DNA from: a virus
Virus record (IMG/VR): IMGVR_UViG_3300020428_000007
Coordinates: 62,001 to 126,000 of that record
Length of the DNA: 64,000 nucleotides
Strand: one strand, 5' to 3'
Position 1 is the stretch's first letter. Each line of letters starts with the position of its first letter. A program made the position numbers and the translations under genes. Below are positions 34,469 through 43,946 of this stretch, piece by piece. The notes beneath the pieces are model-generated. The model did no database searches and had not been told where the DNA came from. It saw only the letters and a list, made by a program, of their open reading frames with translations.

Positions 34469-34765
34469 TTATTGTACTGTGACAGCACCGACAATCAATG
34501 CAGTTACCAATACTATTAAAGATATGACTACCATCGTGACCCAGTTATTAGCCCACGAATGCCAGTACCCATCTAAGCTGACAGGTCTGTTTTGTGGGTA
34601 CGGTTGGTAAGGTATACCAGCAACAATAGCTAAAACTGCTAAGAATGATAAAGCAGATAGGAATGATTGTATTTCAAAACCAAAGCCTACAAAAACTCCA
34701 ATAAACATAATCAGCAAAGTACGAATAAGTACATCAACTATTGTTAGTCCAAAGTATAGTGCCAT
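34469..34765 (-). CDS. Small membrane protein with three predicted helices, 98 aa
   Basis: Hydrophobic segments at about residues 5-28, 33-52 and 73-96, with a short polar loop (YQPYPQNRPVSLDGYWHS) between the second and third. Size and topology would fit a class I holin, but it sits among baseplate genes with no endolysin in view. A tail- or membrane-associated role is also possible. No sequence family is recognised. Confidence 0.6.
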   Translation of the reverse strand: MALYFGLTIVDVLIRTLLIMFIGVFVGFGFEIQSFLSALSFLAVLAIVAGIPYQPYPQNRPVSLDGYWHSWANNWVTMVVISLIVLVTALIVGAVTVQ

Positions 34766-34774
34766 GTTATCTCC

Positions 34775-36808
34775 TTATGTACCTGTTCCTACAGTAGTTG
34801 TAGTAGAGCCAGGTCCGTTCAACGTAGCGTTAGCAGAAGCGCCCTCACCATTTGCACACAACAAGTCATTAACTAGAGACTCTAATTGTTGAAGTCTTCT
34901 AGCTAAATCATTTTGAGGTATAAACAACTTAGCAAGAGCTAGTCTATCAAGACAGTTTGTAGGAGGCATTGCTAAGTCCGACATTCTATCTTGAATTCTT
35001 TCGTTGAGTTGTCTACAAGTAGATTGTACTCTTGGGTTATTCAGGTACTGATCTGGTATATTACCTTTACTAGCGAGTTCGTTCACATCAGCTTGGAACT
35101 CTTTAGATAATTGGTCGATACGATTGATACGGTTTGCTACCATTCCAATTATATCACCTAGATTAGGACCGAATAAATCAAGTGCAGCCAACTCACTCGG
35201 AATGAGTTCGTTACAAAGTTCTTCCATCTTCTGTATAGCAGATTGAAATTCTCTACCAACAGCAGTAAGGTAGTCTTTGGCTTCCCCGTACTTATCTACA
35301 ATTCTCTGATCTGCAAATGCTCGACCTTCTTCCTCAAAGTCATTGAGCAACTTATCTATTTTCTTTTTCTGATTTTCTACAAACTTGTTAAAGCTATCAG
35401 TTGGATTAGCTTGGGACTCAGCAGGTTCTTCGTACTCGCCTAGTTCTTTAGCTAACTGTATTTGCTCTGACTCGTTTGCTGTATCAGTTTTTACTTTTGG
35501 ATTAACAGTGTTTTCCAACGTAGTCTCGTTATGAGGGTCAGTTGGGTCTACCGCTGTATCTACTTTGTTTGTTTGCTTTGGAGATACACTGCTCGTATTC
35601 TTAGACTCACTTAAAGGAGTTGAACCTGAATCAGTCACATAGCTTCGATAGAGTGTGTATATCTCGCTGTAATGATTAGAGCGAATGGCAATGATTTTAT
35701 TACCGATAATGTACTTACCAGAAAACGATTCGTTTAACGACGGTTCGCCTTGATTAGCTTCTGGGTTTACATGCTCGTAATCACACACTTGCAACAAATC
35801 TAAGTTGTTGAAGTTATCACATATACCTCTAACTGTTTCAGTGAACAGCGACAAGTGACGCATATTCAAGTACTGAGCTTTGTAGTAATGCTCATGCATG
35901 TTAGAGGCTGAAAGAGGTGCAGTACCACTATCGAAGTAGTAACCAGATGTAAGACTTGTTAAGTCGATAGAGTTTTTCAAGTCCTCGTTTAAAGGCAATC
36001 CATCACCAAACACTTCTGGTTCTGACTTTTCAAACTTCAACAAGTCACCGCTTAAACTATGCTGTACATGCGTATGCCCATAGTTAGTTAGCTTGTTAAA
36101 GAATCCGCTAGTTGTATCAATACTGCTTTCACGTAAAGCGATTCGGTTTTCTTTACCAGATACATTGGATACGTTAAACATACCAACTTCGGGTTCGCGT
36201 TTAAGCTCTTGGAATAAATCATTTAGAAAGTAAGTGCTATTCCAATCTAAGCAACCTTTCATGCAGGTGGATTTACCAGAGTAAGAATGTTCCAGTATTT
36301 CTTTGATAAACTGAATCTGACTCTTACCTATGTTTCTCCAACACATAAAGTCACTAAGAGATAATCCACCCTCAGGCTGTTTAACCTCAATATTGTACTT
36401 CTTCAATATGTCTGTAATAGCAGTAGCGCTAGTGCCGTCATAAAACTCGCGTTGCGCTTCAAGTATGTATTCAGGTATATCAGGAACTAATGTAGCTCTT
36501 CGTAATAGACCTGCACTAATAGTCTCGCTCTTCACTTTACCAAGCACACGGGTTTTTATTTCCATGCTGTCACCAGTTCTATCTACTCCTTGAGATAGAA
36601 CGATATCAACTTTAGTTCCGTCTACTAAGGCATAGTCACCAGTATTGAATATTGCATGAACGTCATTTAGTTCTAGAACAGCTACAGGTATTTCATAGCC
36701 AATTCCAGAGTACATTGTTAGAGATTTAAAAACATTCGACGAAGGAGGAATCTCTTGATCGTTTATTTTTATCTCTAAGAAAACACCGTTCTTTAATTCA
36801 ATAGCCAT
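34775..36808 (-). CDS. Baseplate hub protein (gp27/gpD-like) with long C-terminal region
   Basis: The N-terminal 380 residues follow the hub pattern: an IEIKINDQEI-type first strand, an IPEYILEAQ helix before a TAITDILKKYNI segment, FIKEILEHSYSG, and later IIGNKIIAIRSNHYSEIY. Such proteins form the ring between tail tube and spike. Residues about 400-677 are an added Thr/Asn/Glu-rich linker followed by predicted coiled coils, longer than T4 gp27 (391 aa). It precedes the spike gene, its usual partner. Confidence 0.75.
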   Translation of the reverse strand: MAIELKNGVFLEIKINDQEIPPSSNVFKSLTMYSGIGYEIPVAVLELNDVHAIFNTGDYALVDGTKVDIVLSQGVDRTGDSMEIKTRVLGKVKSETISAGLLRRATLVPDIPEYILEAQREFYDGTSATAITDILKKYNIEVKQPEGGLSLSDFMCWRNIGKSQIQFIKEILEHSYSGKSTCMKGCLDWNSTYFLNDLFQELKREPEVGMFNVSNVSGKENRIALRESSIDTTSGFFNKLTNYGHTHVQHSLSGDLLKFEKSEPEVFGDGLPLNEDLKNSIDLTSLTSGYYFDSGTAPLSASNMHEHYYKAQYLNMRHLSLFTETVRGICDNFNNLDLLQVCDYEHVNPEANQGEPSLNESFSGKYIIGNKIIAIRSNHYSEIYTLYRSYVTDSGSTPLSESKNTSSVSPKQTNKVDTAVDPTDPHNETTLENTVNPKVKTDTANESEQIQLAKELGEYEEPAESQANPTDSFNKFVENQKKKIDKLLNDFEEEGRAFADQRIVDKYGEAKDYLTAVGREFQSAIQKMEELCNELIPSELAALDLFGPNLGDIIGMVANRINRIDQLSKEFQADVNELASKGNIPDQYLNNPRVQSTCRQLNERIQDRMSDLAMPPTNCLDRLALAKLFIPQNDLARRLQQLESLVNDLLCANGEGASANATLNGPGSTTTTVGTGT

Positions 36809-37122
36809 TAGATAGATACCGTTCTGTTTCTGTTCAAGCTTTTAGAAAATGCTAGCACTTGGCTACTGTCAGGAATACGCAAAGTATCACCTGCTCGAAT
36901 ACTCATGCCGTTAGATATCCCATTGAATGCCAAAATCAAACCAAACAGTTCAACATCGTCATAGTAATCGAATGCGATTAGCTGAGGATTACTTTCTTCA
37001 CTATTTGTAACAGTGTGATTAGTGTACTGAGTTATTCGATCTAAGTTTTCGTATAGCTTATTTTTTAAAGGGTCTATACCTAGTTTATCAATGTGTACGA
37101 ATCGCGTTAAGTCTAATGCCAT
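36808..37122 (-). CDS. LysM-domain baseplate wedge protein (gp53-like)
   Basis: The C-terminal half has a LysM-like pattern: FDYYDDVELFGLILAFNGIS then MSIRAGDTLRIPD. The N-terminal half has helices suited to baseplate packing. T4 gp53 and its relatives link wedges and also carry LysM folds. ATG at 37120-37122 overlaps the upstream stop (TAATG); a longer open reading from 37134 is less likely. Confidence 0.75.
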   Translation of the reverse strand: MALDLTRFVHIDKLGIDPLKNKLYENLDRITQYTNHTVTNSEESNPQLIAFDYYDDVELFGLILAFNGISNGMSIRAGDTLRIPDSSQVLAFSKSLNRNRTVSI

Positions 37123-37865
37123 TACACACCCCATCTGTCAGTACTAAACCAAGTTTCAATATCTTCTCTCGACACTGGATAGTAAGACTCAATCTGTACG
37201 TTCATTTCTACGCTCATAGGCAAACCTGAACCATGTTCAAACATACCATCGAATGCAGCAGAAACGTTTTTGATAACACAAGGAGTCATTTGAAAGAAGT
37301 TACCTATAGTACAGGTAAATATTTTACCAGTAATAAGAGAACTCGCATCACTAGACTGTCCTTCTTTAGTATTCTTTCTATACTGTGAAATAGCTTCTGC
37401 AACTGGACTAGGACCTGGAATAAGCATACGTCCAAGCTTATCAGTTTCGGGAGTAACGAGTCTAAGCATAGCAGCCAAAGGAGTAAGTACATCTTCCTTT
37501 GAGCTTTTCCAGTTAACTAAATCGAATGGAATAGAAAGCGATAGATAGCTAGGACCTGACCATGTTTGGGGCGATAAGTATTTAAACTTCTGATTACCAC
37601 CAAGAACACGACGAGTAACGCTATCTACTGCTTGTGAAATACCAGCAGCCGCAGGTAATGCTTCTGCAAGACCGTCGATCGGGTCCCAGTTATTAGCTAA
37701 GTCGATATTAAAGTCTTGTGGAACTTTGCCTTCGAATACGTCTTTACCGTCACTGCTAACGATAGTACTTTTGTACATACCATCTACATCAACTAGTGCG
37801 TTATCATCACCAGTCAATGCAGGTCCGCTTGAAGGTCTTCTAGATTCTGGTAATAGATAATTCAT
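37122..37865 (-). CDS. Putative baseplate/tail-tube junction protein, 247 aa
   Basis: It lies between the tape measure gene and the LysM wedge gene, the usual place for tube-cap proteins (gp48/gp54 in T4). The C-terminal half, GKIFTCTIGNFFQMTPCVI then an ESYYPVSREDI end, looks like a tail-tube-type beta-barrel. Residues 1-75 are Asp/Gly-rich and may be extended. Assignment rests on position and fold pattern. Confidence 0.6.
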   Translation of the reverse strand: MNYLLPESRRPSSGPALTGDDNALVDVDGMYKSTIVSSDGKDVFEGKVPQDFNIDLANNWDPIDGLAEALPAAAGISQAVDSVTRRVLGGNQKFKYLSPQTWSGPSYLSLSIPFDLVNWKSSKEDVLTPLAAMLRLVTPETDKLGRMLIPGPSPVAEAISQYRKNTKEGQSSDASSLITGKIFTCTIGNFFQMTPCVIKNVSAAFDGMFEHGSGLPMSVEMNVQIESYYPVSREDIETWFSTDRWGV

Positions 37866-40591
37866 TACAAATACCCTAATGAAATAAGATTAAATGTACC
37901 ATCGTCAACAAGTATAGGAACATTGTTCAATGACGGAACATCACGATAAGGACCAGAGCCTTGCATAGTTGGAGACTTAGCTTTACGTGCAGTAGCTTGA
38001 ACTGACTTAGGCTTAGACTTCTCTTCTACTTTGGGCTGTTCAACCGTTACATTAACGTCTGGAAGTCTAGTCTGCGTATTCTCCATATTGCCAACATCTT
38101 TTTCAGGCAACACACTGCTAACCATTGGACTACTGCTTTTGATATCAGGCTCAATAGAATCTTGGTACGTGTTTTCAAAACCCTCAATGATATCGTTCTG
38201 CATATCAATCTGCTTGAAAGAAGTAACAGGCTGACCGGTAGACAAATCATATTCTCTACCACTTGGCTCAGGAGAAAAGCCGTATTTCTTTCTAACTACT
38301 TTCTCTGCATCAGTCAATGATATAGACCCGCCAGAGTTTTTATGCATAGCGATTATTTCATCTTCTACAGCATAGTAATCGGAAATATAAATACGGTTAC
38401 GTCTTTCTTCTTGCTCTTTCTTCAAAGCATCAATGTTCTTAGAACGTTGGGCAAAGTGGGCATCTTCTAAAGTTCGAACAGCAGTAGAAACTTCCTCAAC
38501 TGCATTACCAGAACTTTCGATAGTAGGTAAAGATTCCGTAGTTATGCTATCTACTTTTCTAGATACAACTTGACCGTTTCGTATTTTGGCACTACCATCA
38601 ACAATGTTTCCAGCATCGTCCATAAGGTCAGCTTGCTTTGCAGCATCGTTAATAGACTTTTCTATTTCAGCGAATTCTCTATCTTGGAATGAAGTGTCAG
38701 GAGAAGTAGGCTTAACATCGGAGGGTGCGTCACTTGAAAACCAATCAGAAACTAAACCTTCAACAGCTTCTTCGCCGTAAACAGCACCAAGCAATCCACC
38801 AGCAATACCACCAATAGCAGTACCAAACCCGGGTATAACACTTCCAAGAGAAGCACCAAGAGCAGCACCCGCAGCGCCGCCAGCTAAAGAACCACCAGCA
38901 CCAGCATATTGAATGTTCTTCTCTTCGTCTGTTAGCGTATCGTCAGTAGCAGTACCGTAAATGTCAGCACCAGCGTATAACAAACTCAGACCGGGAATTC
39001 TACCAAGACCTTTTCTGACTTTAGCCCACTTGCTTTCTTTAGGAAAGTCAGCATCTACAGGTAAAGCAGGCGTATTGATTGCAGGTGGTTTATTAGTTGG
39101 AACTACACGATCTCTAACTTGTGTGAATCTATCCGTAGCAAACTGACGAGCGTTTGGATTGAGCGCTAACGCACCCGCAGCAGCGGCAGTACCATAAGCA
39201 GCATAGTTAGATTCATCAGTCTCAGGCATAGCTAATTCTATATCGGGAGACTCTGAAACATTCTCTAACGTTGGCTGTTCGTCTTCGTCATCAGATAAGA
39301 ACGGAAGTAAAGATAAGCCAGTTAGAAGCATACCTACTTTACCACCCATAGCACCACGTAACTTACTAAAGATTCCTTTCTTAGCTGGACTGTCTGGACT
39401 TGCTGGACTAGGCTTCTGCGTTGGAGCTTCATCACCTATAGGTCTAGCGTTTTGTCTTCCTTGTAGATACTTACGCGTACCAATTGTTCCAGCAACACCT
39501 GCTGCACCCAACGCTACTAATCCAGTACCAGAATCCATTACGCTTTGAACTGCTTGTGCGTTTTCTTCGCCGAGTATGTTCTCTACGATACCACCAGTAG
39601 CTTCACGCAACATCTTAAAGCCCGGTACTAGGTCTAACATAGATGTGAATATTTCTCTGATAAATGTTCCTACTTCTCGAATCATGTTACCAAACATGCC
39701 CGGCAAGCTATCAAACATATCACCAATCTTGTCATACATTATCGAACCGAGATTGTCCCAGTTATCTGTAATGTAGCTAAATCCATCTGATACCATTTGA
39801 ATTAAATCGATACCAAAGAATTGTCTTAGTACATCACTAACTAACAAGAAGCCTGCACCAACTACTGTAACGATACGTAAAGCTTTACCTAGTATTCCAA
39901 GTATACCACGCGCTTTACCACCCTCACCAAATCCACCAAGAAGACCGCCAAGTCCACCCATACCAAACGGCATTTGAAAGAATGGATTACGTTGTTTTTC
40001 TTCTTGTGGAATATCTTTAGTATCAGGATTATTTACGTTTTCGCCAGCCGCTTTCTGATCTAAATCGAAGTCCCGTTCTTTGGTATACTCCAAGCTTTCT
40101 CTTTCTGTATCTCTAACATCCGTAAGTAGCTTAGAGCTTTCCATCATTACGTCTAGTTGACGTTTAGATTGGGACTCTACGGTATCTGTTAATCCATCAA
40201 GCTTGGTTTCAGTAACAGACGCAAGCTTCTCAACCGTTTCTTGTAACTCTGCATTATTCTCTACATAGTCAACAATCTCACGGGACTCTACCGAATCGTC
40301 GTAGTCTATAGACATTGATTTAGGTTCATCAACGAATGTACGTAGAACTTCTGCAATCTTTTCAGGGAAGCCCGATAAGTCGGTTCGTGCATTGCTATCA
40401 TGTATACTGATAGACTCAGGGCTCATAACATTAACAAAGTCTGGATAGACTGTATAACCCTCTCCCTCTGCTGAACCATTGTGTTCCAGACCTGGAGGCA
40501 TGATGACAGGGCCGCGTTGTCTTTTCTTTGGTGCTGATCTACTCGCTAGCTTATCAGCAAAATCAGTAAGGAGTTCGTGTCTATCTGCCAT
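37865..40591 (-). CDS. Tape measure protein, 908 aa
   Basis: It is long and located between the gp26-like assembly genes and the baseplate. There are predicted coiled coils in residues 80-190. A Gly-rich hydrophobic region with several membrane-like segments spans about 210-370 (GMGGLGGLLGGFGEGG and a VVGAGFLLVSDVL helix), with further Gly/Ala hydrophobic stretches around 410-440 and 560-620. These are hallmarks of myovirus tape measures, which set tail length and may enter the membrane on injection. No muramidase or peptidase domain is visible. Confidence 0.85.
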   Translation of the reverse strand: MADRHELLTDFADKLASRSAPKKRQRGPVIMPPGLEHNGSAEGEGYTVYPDFVNVMSPESISIHDSNARTDLSGFPEKIAEVLRTFVDEPKSMSIDYDDSVESREIVDYVENNAELQETVEKLASVTETKLDGLTDTVESQSKRQLDVMMESSKLLTDVRDTERESLEYTKERDFDLDQKAAGENVNNPDTKDIPQEEKQRNPFFQMPFGMGGLGGLLGGFGEGGKARGILGILGKALRIVTVVGAGFLLVSDVLRQFFGIDLIQMVSDGFSYITDNWDNLGSIMYDKIGDMFDSLPGMFGNMIREVGTFIREIFTSMLDLVPGFKMLREATGGIVENILGEENAQAVQSVMDSGTGLVALGAAGVAGTIGTRKYLQGRQNARPIGDEAPTQKPSPASPDSPAKKGIFSKLRGAMGGKVGMLLTGLSLLPFLSDDEDEQPTLENVSESPDIELAMPETDESNYAAYGTAAAAGALALNPNARQFATDRFTQVRDRVVPTNKPPAINTPALPVDADFPKESKWAKVRKGLGRIPGLSLLYAGADIYGTATDDTLTDEEKNIQYAGAGGSLAGGAAGAALGASLGSVIPGFGTAIGGIAGGLLGAVYGEEAVEGLVSDWFSSDAPSDVKPTSPDTSFQDREFAEIEKSINDAAKQADLMDDAGNIVDGSAKIRNGQVVSRKVDSITTESLPTIESSGNAVEEVSTAVRTLEDAHFAQRSKNIDALKKEQEERRNRIYISDYYAVEDEIIAMHKNSGGSISLTDAEKVVRKKYGFSPEPSGREYDLSTGQPVTSFKQIDMQNDIIEGFENTYQDSIEPDIKSSSPMVSSVLPEKDVGNMENTQTRLPDVNVTVEQPKVEEKSKPKSVQATARKAKSPTMQGSGPYRDVPSLNNVPILVDDGTFNLISLGYL

Positions 40592-41537
40592 TTTTATTAA
40601 CCAGTGAATTGCCCAGAGCGCCTCTTTGTGCTTGACGTTTCTTTTCAGCTTCTTCTTGCTTCTGCTTATCTTTGACTAATCGACTATGCCAATAGAACAG
40701 CTTCATGCTAGGAGTGTCTTCATCGAGTACAGCGCCGGGAAAGTTACCAAACAAATTGTACTGCAAGTCCATAACTTTGTCGCCGGGAAGACTAGGTAGA
40801 ATACTAAACAAGTCCGGGTCTTTAACGATATCGTACTCATGATCGCATGTTCCACATTTAAGCTTGTAGTTTATGCGAGTACCATAAGGCAATGCTTTGA
40901 ACTTATCAATGTTGGCACACGTTTCAAATATGTCGCCGTCCATTAATTCAAAGATTTCTAATGCATCATTTAAAGGACTGTCTATCCACATCAAGTAAGG
41001 AACAAGATGTTCTAAACTCTCGTCTTCTAATAATTCTTCGGCATCTAATAGGTCTTGAACAATAGGGAATTTGTAGCCTTTGGGAAGTTTGAAGTTTGTG
41101 GGAATGACTTCAACAGAAGAACGTACCATATAGACTATCTCGGTATTCAAACGTGAACACGTTGACCGTTCATAGCCCATACGGTGTAGTGAAGCAGAAT
41201 TAAGTGTGTCGAGTTTTCCAGACTTGTCTATTCGTTTAGGGAAACCCTCTACGTGAACAACTGGATTGACACACCGCCATTCTACGGTGATAGAATTGTC
41301 AGGAAAGCTTTTCTGCTTCAACCAGAATAACAGATATTTAAAGTCAATGACTCTTAGTGTTTTAACATCAACGCTTATGTGCGTTTGAATCAAATCAACT
41401 AGAGTATGTATACTGCGGTGTCTGACGGCATTATCCAGAACACCTAAATCTCCAATCGTAAGAGGTCTAAGCTTGATAGACTTGAAAGGATAAACAGAAT
41501 AGTCGGAAATAATGCCACCAACGTCTAACCAACTCAT
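40581..41537 (-). CDS. Tail/baseplate hub assembly protein (gp26-like), paralogue 2
   Basis: It shares a layout with the 41534-42298 protein: IKLRPLTIGDLGVLDNAVRH matches EIRKFSISELGMLSMAVSK there, followed by VDLIQTHISVDVKTLRVIDF against EAVRSVINIPLKYLTIGDF. A C-terminal CGTCDHEYDI resembles the Cys pair in the paralogue. T4-type gp26/gp51 baseplate hub chaperones have this start. Position before the tape measure also suits a tail assembly chaperone. Overlaps the tape measure gene by 11 bases and the paralogue by ATGA. Confidence 0.65.
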   Translation of the reverse strand: MSWLDVGGIISDYSVYPFKSIKLRPLTIGDLGVLDNAVRHRSIHTLVDLIQTHISVDVKTLRVIDFKYLLFWLKQKSFPDNSITVEWRCVNPVVHVEGFPKRIDKSGKLDTLNSASLHRMGYERSTCSRLNTEIVYMVRSSVEVIPTNFKLPKGYKFPIVQDLLDAEELLEDESLEHLVPYLMWIDSPLNDALEIFELMDGDIFETCANIDKFKALPYGTRINYKLKCGTCDHEYDIVKDPDLFSILPSLPGDKVMDLQYNLFGNFPGAVLDEDTPSMKLFYWHSRLVKDKQKQEEAEKKRQAQRGALGNSLVNKNGR

Positions 41538-42298
41538 GCAGTTCTAAAGAAGCTTTTAGCGGATAACTGAATGCGCTGTCTAACTTTAGTCTTACATTTA
41601 GTACACTCGCCTACTATTGTATCACTAGGTCCGTGGGCTAGTTGTTCATTGAGTACAGCAGCTTTGTCGAATAGAACAATGTCCTGACTTCCTTGCTCTT
41701 TCAACCATTCAAGCTTTTGCATTAACGTGTTGCCCGGCTTAATCCATTGTAGCGCTGGAAGTAACTGGGTCATTGTACCGTCTTTACTCAGTCTATCGTA
41801 TTCTGCAAGTAGACTAGCATTAGGCAGTGTGAATTCTTCTTCCAAGTCTTCTAGTTTGAAGCCCTCTGGAAGCCTAGCAATATCGAATGCTTCAAAAGGA
41901 AACACTTGATAGTTAGAAGTGTTACAAACGTGAGGAACTAACTTACCATCACGATTGTTTGGGTCTTCTGCGGCGCTACGTGCTTGTGGAGCAGTTAAGA
42001 ACTCGCCGTTTAAAGTGTAATGATAGCCGTCACAAGTCCAGTTGAGCGATATAGGACTACTGAACGAAGTACGCAACGCAAGCAGTATATAATAAAAATC
42101 CCCAATAGTAAGGTACTTTAGGGGTATATTGATTACGCTACGCACTGCTTCAATTAAATGGTTCGCGTTATCTTTACTGACTGCCATTGATAGCATACCT
42201 AGTTCAGATATCGAAAACTTTCTAATCTCTAATGTTGGATATTTAGCTGGGTCAATAAGTAACCCACGCGATGGGAGGTCTTTAAGATTAACGTTCAT
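41534..42298 (-). CDS. Tail/baseplate hub assembly protein (gp26-like), paralogue 1
   Basis: The N terminus MNVNLKDLPSRGLLIDP with a following KYPTLEIRKFSISELG matches the LPS-x-G-x-x-Y ... I-x-I-R-x-F start of T4-type hub assembly proteins. The C-terminal CTKCKTKVRQRI is a Cys-pair half of a zinc ribbon, also seen in the 40581-41537 paralogue. Probably helps assemble tape measure and hub; not expected in the virion in bulk. Confidence 0.65.
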   Translation of the reverse strand: MNVNLKDLPSRGLLIDPAKYPTLEIRKFSISELGMLSMAVSKDNANHLIEAVRSVINIPLKYLTIGDFYYILLALRTSFSSPISLNWTCDGYHYTLNGEFLTAPQARSAAEDPNNRDGKLVPHVCNTSNYQVFPFEAFDIARLPEGFKLEDLEEEFTLPNASLLAEYDRLSKDGTMTQLLPALQWIKPGNTLMQKLEWLKEQGSQDIVLFDKAAVLNEQLAHGPSDTIVGECTKCKTKVRQRIQLSAKSFFRTA

Positions 42299-42304
42299 AT
42301 TTTC

Positions 42305-42832
42305 CTACAGTCGTGTTGGTATAAAAGAATCACACGCCATATTTACATTTAATCGAACCCTATCTCCACCTGTATAGTTAAGACTAAGATTCTGTATTCC
42401 CATAGGCCAAACGTTTCTGATAAGCGCTTGGTAAATAGGTATGTTTTTGTTATTGAGTAAATAGACTTTTAGATCTTTCTTGAAGAATGTAGCTGGATAG
42501 AAACCACCTGAATAAGGGTTTTGAACTATACTTTGCCAACCAAGAAAATAATCTAGTGTTCTAGCTTTTTGGTCTTCGTAAACTGTAATATCGAATGCTT
42601 GAATTTGGCTAGCGCCTGGAAACATGATATTGGTAGCAGCTATTGTAAACTGCTTTTCAGAAATCTGAGGAAAAGGTAAGCTAACCTCTTCACAATACGA
42701 TATAGGTAATGTTTCTTTTCCCTCTATTGTTGGAAACGAATCGATTATCCATTTGTATTCTAGAAGAGGTCCGCGATCACCCTCTGTGCCCCTCATGACT
42801 TCATCTAATGTAATCTGTCTTACACTTGCCAT
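42305..42832 (-). CDS. Tail-tube-fold protein, 175 aa (second tube-like gene)
   Basis: The pattern of the 43947 tail tube is repeated: a first-strand block (ISYCEEVSLPFPQISEKQFT), then DITVYEDQKARTLDYFLGW, a KVYLLNNKNIPIYQALI strand and RNVWPMGIQNLSLNY before the last strand. This suggests the tail-tube fold, and with its place near hub genes a tube initiator or distal ring. Length is close to the tube protein (171 aa). Confidence 0.65.
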   Translation of the reverse strand: MASVRQITLDEVMRGTEGDRGPLLEYKWIIDSFPTIEGKETLPISYCEEVSLPFPQISEKQFTIAATNIMFPGASQIQAFDITVYEDQKARTLDYFLGWQSIVQNPYSGGFYPATFFKKDLKVYLLNNKNIPIYQALIRNVWPMGIQNLSLNYTGGDRVRLNVNMACDSFIPTRL

Positions 42833-42845
42833 AAGAGCCTCAAAG

Positions 42846-43529
42846 TTAAATGTCTACAACTACTATCAGATGCTTAACTTCGCCGTCCATTCGAACTGTA
42901 CCAAGTTCTACATCAATGCCCGGTATCTGTTTTTCAATCTCACGTTCAAGCTCAGTAGCCCAAGAACCAAACTGACCTACTCGAAGACCGTGTTTACGTC
43001 TGTAAGAACGTAGCGTTGAAATTGCATCATAGAAATAATAAACTTCGCCCGGCAACATTTCACGCGCACGAATAAACTCAATCTTCTTCATACCATTGAT
43101 ACGAACATTTTTGAGTTTACGTGTTAGGTCCGTGTCTTCGCGTGGATGATTAAGCATTGTAACAGATACAGGAGTAGCACCAGCACCACGACTAGGATTA
43201 AGAGAGTTATCTTTATCTAGTCCAGCAGGAGCGCCCCGTAAGCTGTCTTTAATAGACTTACCATCTACTTTACCACGATGCGATTTAGACCGTTTTAGAA
43301 TGTTCATTGCTTCACGTTCAGTAAGCTTGAACTTTGTATCGAGCGAGAATTCTTCTATCAGATAGTAATTGCCTCGTGGGGCAGGCATCAATCCATAAAC
43401 ATCACCACTAGCTAGTTCTAAATCATATTTTGGATTGTGGTCTAGAAACTTAGCAGGGCGTTTACCCATGAACTTATACCAAGCGCACTTTTTAACGTCA
43501 ATTGGTTTAGCTGATAGACTAATAAGCAT
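42846..43529 (-). CDS. Protein with shared N-terminal signature and IDGRS-type domain, 227 aa
   Basis: I place the start at ATG 43527-43529. It has an AAGAAG ribosome site, follows the previous stop directly, and begins MLISLSAKP, the cleanest copy of the shared peptide. Residues 15-90 resemble the N-terminal domain of the metalloprotease at 57130-58083: CAWYKFMGK, DVYGLMPAPRGNYYLI and SHRGKVDGKSIKD match SWFRHLGSP, AVYCIAPNKGSLVIT and YMGKIDGRSVKP there. The C-terminal half is basic and beta-rich. Possibly a packaged head protein, despite lying among tail genes. Confidence 0.7.
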   Translation of the reverse strand: MLISLSAKPIDVKKCAWYKFMGKRPAKFLDHNPKYDLELASGDVYGLMPAPRGNYYLIEEFSLDTKFKLTEREAMNILKRSKSHRGKVDGKSIKDSLRGAPAGLDKDNSLNPSRGAGATPVSVTMLNHPREDTDLTRKLKNVRINGMKKIEFIRAREMLPGEVYYFYDAISTLRSYRRKHGLRVGQFGSWATELEREIEKQIPGIDVELGTVRMDGEVKHLIVVVDI

Positions 43530-43530
43530 A

Positions 43531-43902
43531 TTAATTTCTTCTTGTCTTAGGCTTTGGAATCTTTTGAAGCATTGCTTTCTTGCGCTTGTAGTCCATATAT
43601 AGTTTACGAACTTCAATACGTGCTTCTGACTTTTCTTGCGAAGATGCGCGGTTTCTGCCGACACCACGAATGATATCTAAGCGGCGGATAATCTGTGAAC
43701 GCAGGTTACGAACTTCACGCGTCATCTTACTGTGACGATCTTGCTTCTGCATACGTTTACGACGAGGGCCTCTACGTCTTGGAGCGCGAAACACGGCACG
43801 ACGACGGTCAGTAATATTAACTCCTAAGTCAGAGTAATCTACTGAATCAGACTCAACCTCATTTGCTGGAACTAAATCACCAGCTAACATTACTAGCTTC
43901 AT
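43531..43902 (-). CDS. Arg/Lys-rich basic protein, 123 aa
   Basis: It is extremely basic from residue 32 on (RRRAVFRAPRRRGPRRKRM, later RKLYMDYKRKKAML and KPKTRRN). The first 30 residues are acidic and begin MKLVMLAGDLVPANE, a possible weak form of the shared signature. Such a charge pattern suits binding DNA or the acidic scaffold. It could be a small DNA-associated head protein whose acidic leader is removed on maturation. Confidence 0.7.
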   Translation of the reverse strand: MKLVMLAGDLVPANEVESDSVDYSDLGVNITDRRRAVFRAPRRRGPRRKRMQKQDRHSKMTREVRNLRSQIIRRLDIIRGVGRNRASSQEKSEARIEVRKLYMDYKRKKAMLQKIPKPKTRRN

Positions 43903-43946
43903 TTTTGTTCTCCAATAGGTGACGCCGTCCTTGGCATCAATTCAGT

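Noticed and set aside
34469-34765. Firm holin assignment
   Set aside because: Topology fits a holin, but no endolysin or spanin gene lies nearby and the gene is embedded among baseplate genes.
43531-43667. Upstream extension of the 42846-43529 gene to 43667
   Set aside because: The extension lies inside the basic-protein gene in another frame. The ATG at 43529 has a ribosome site and yields the shared N-terminal peptide.
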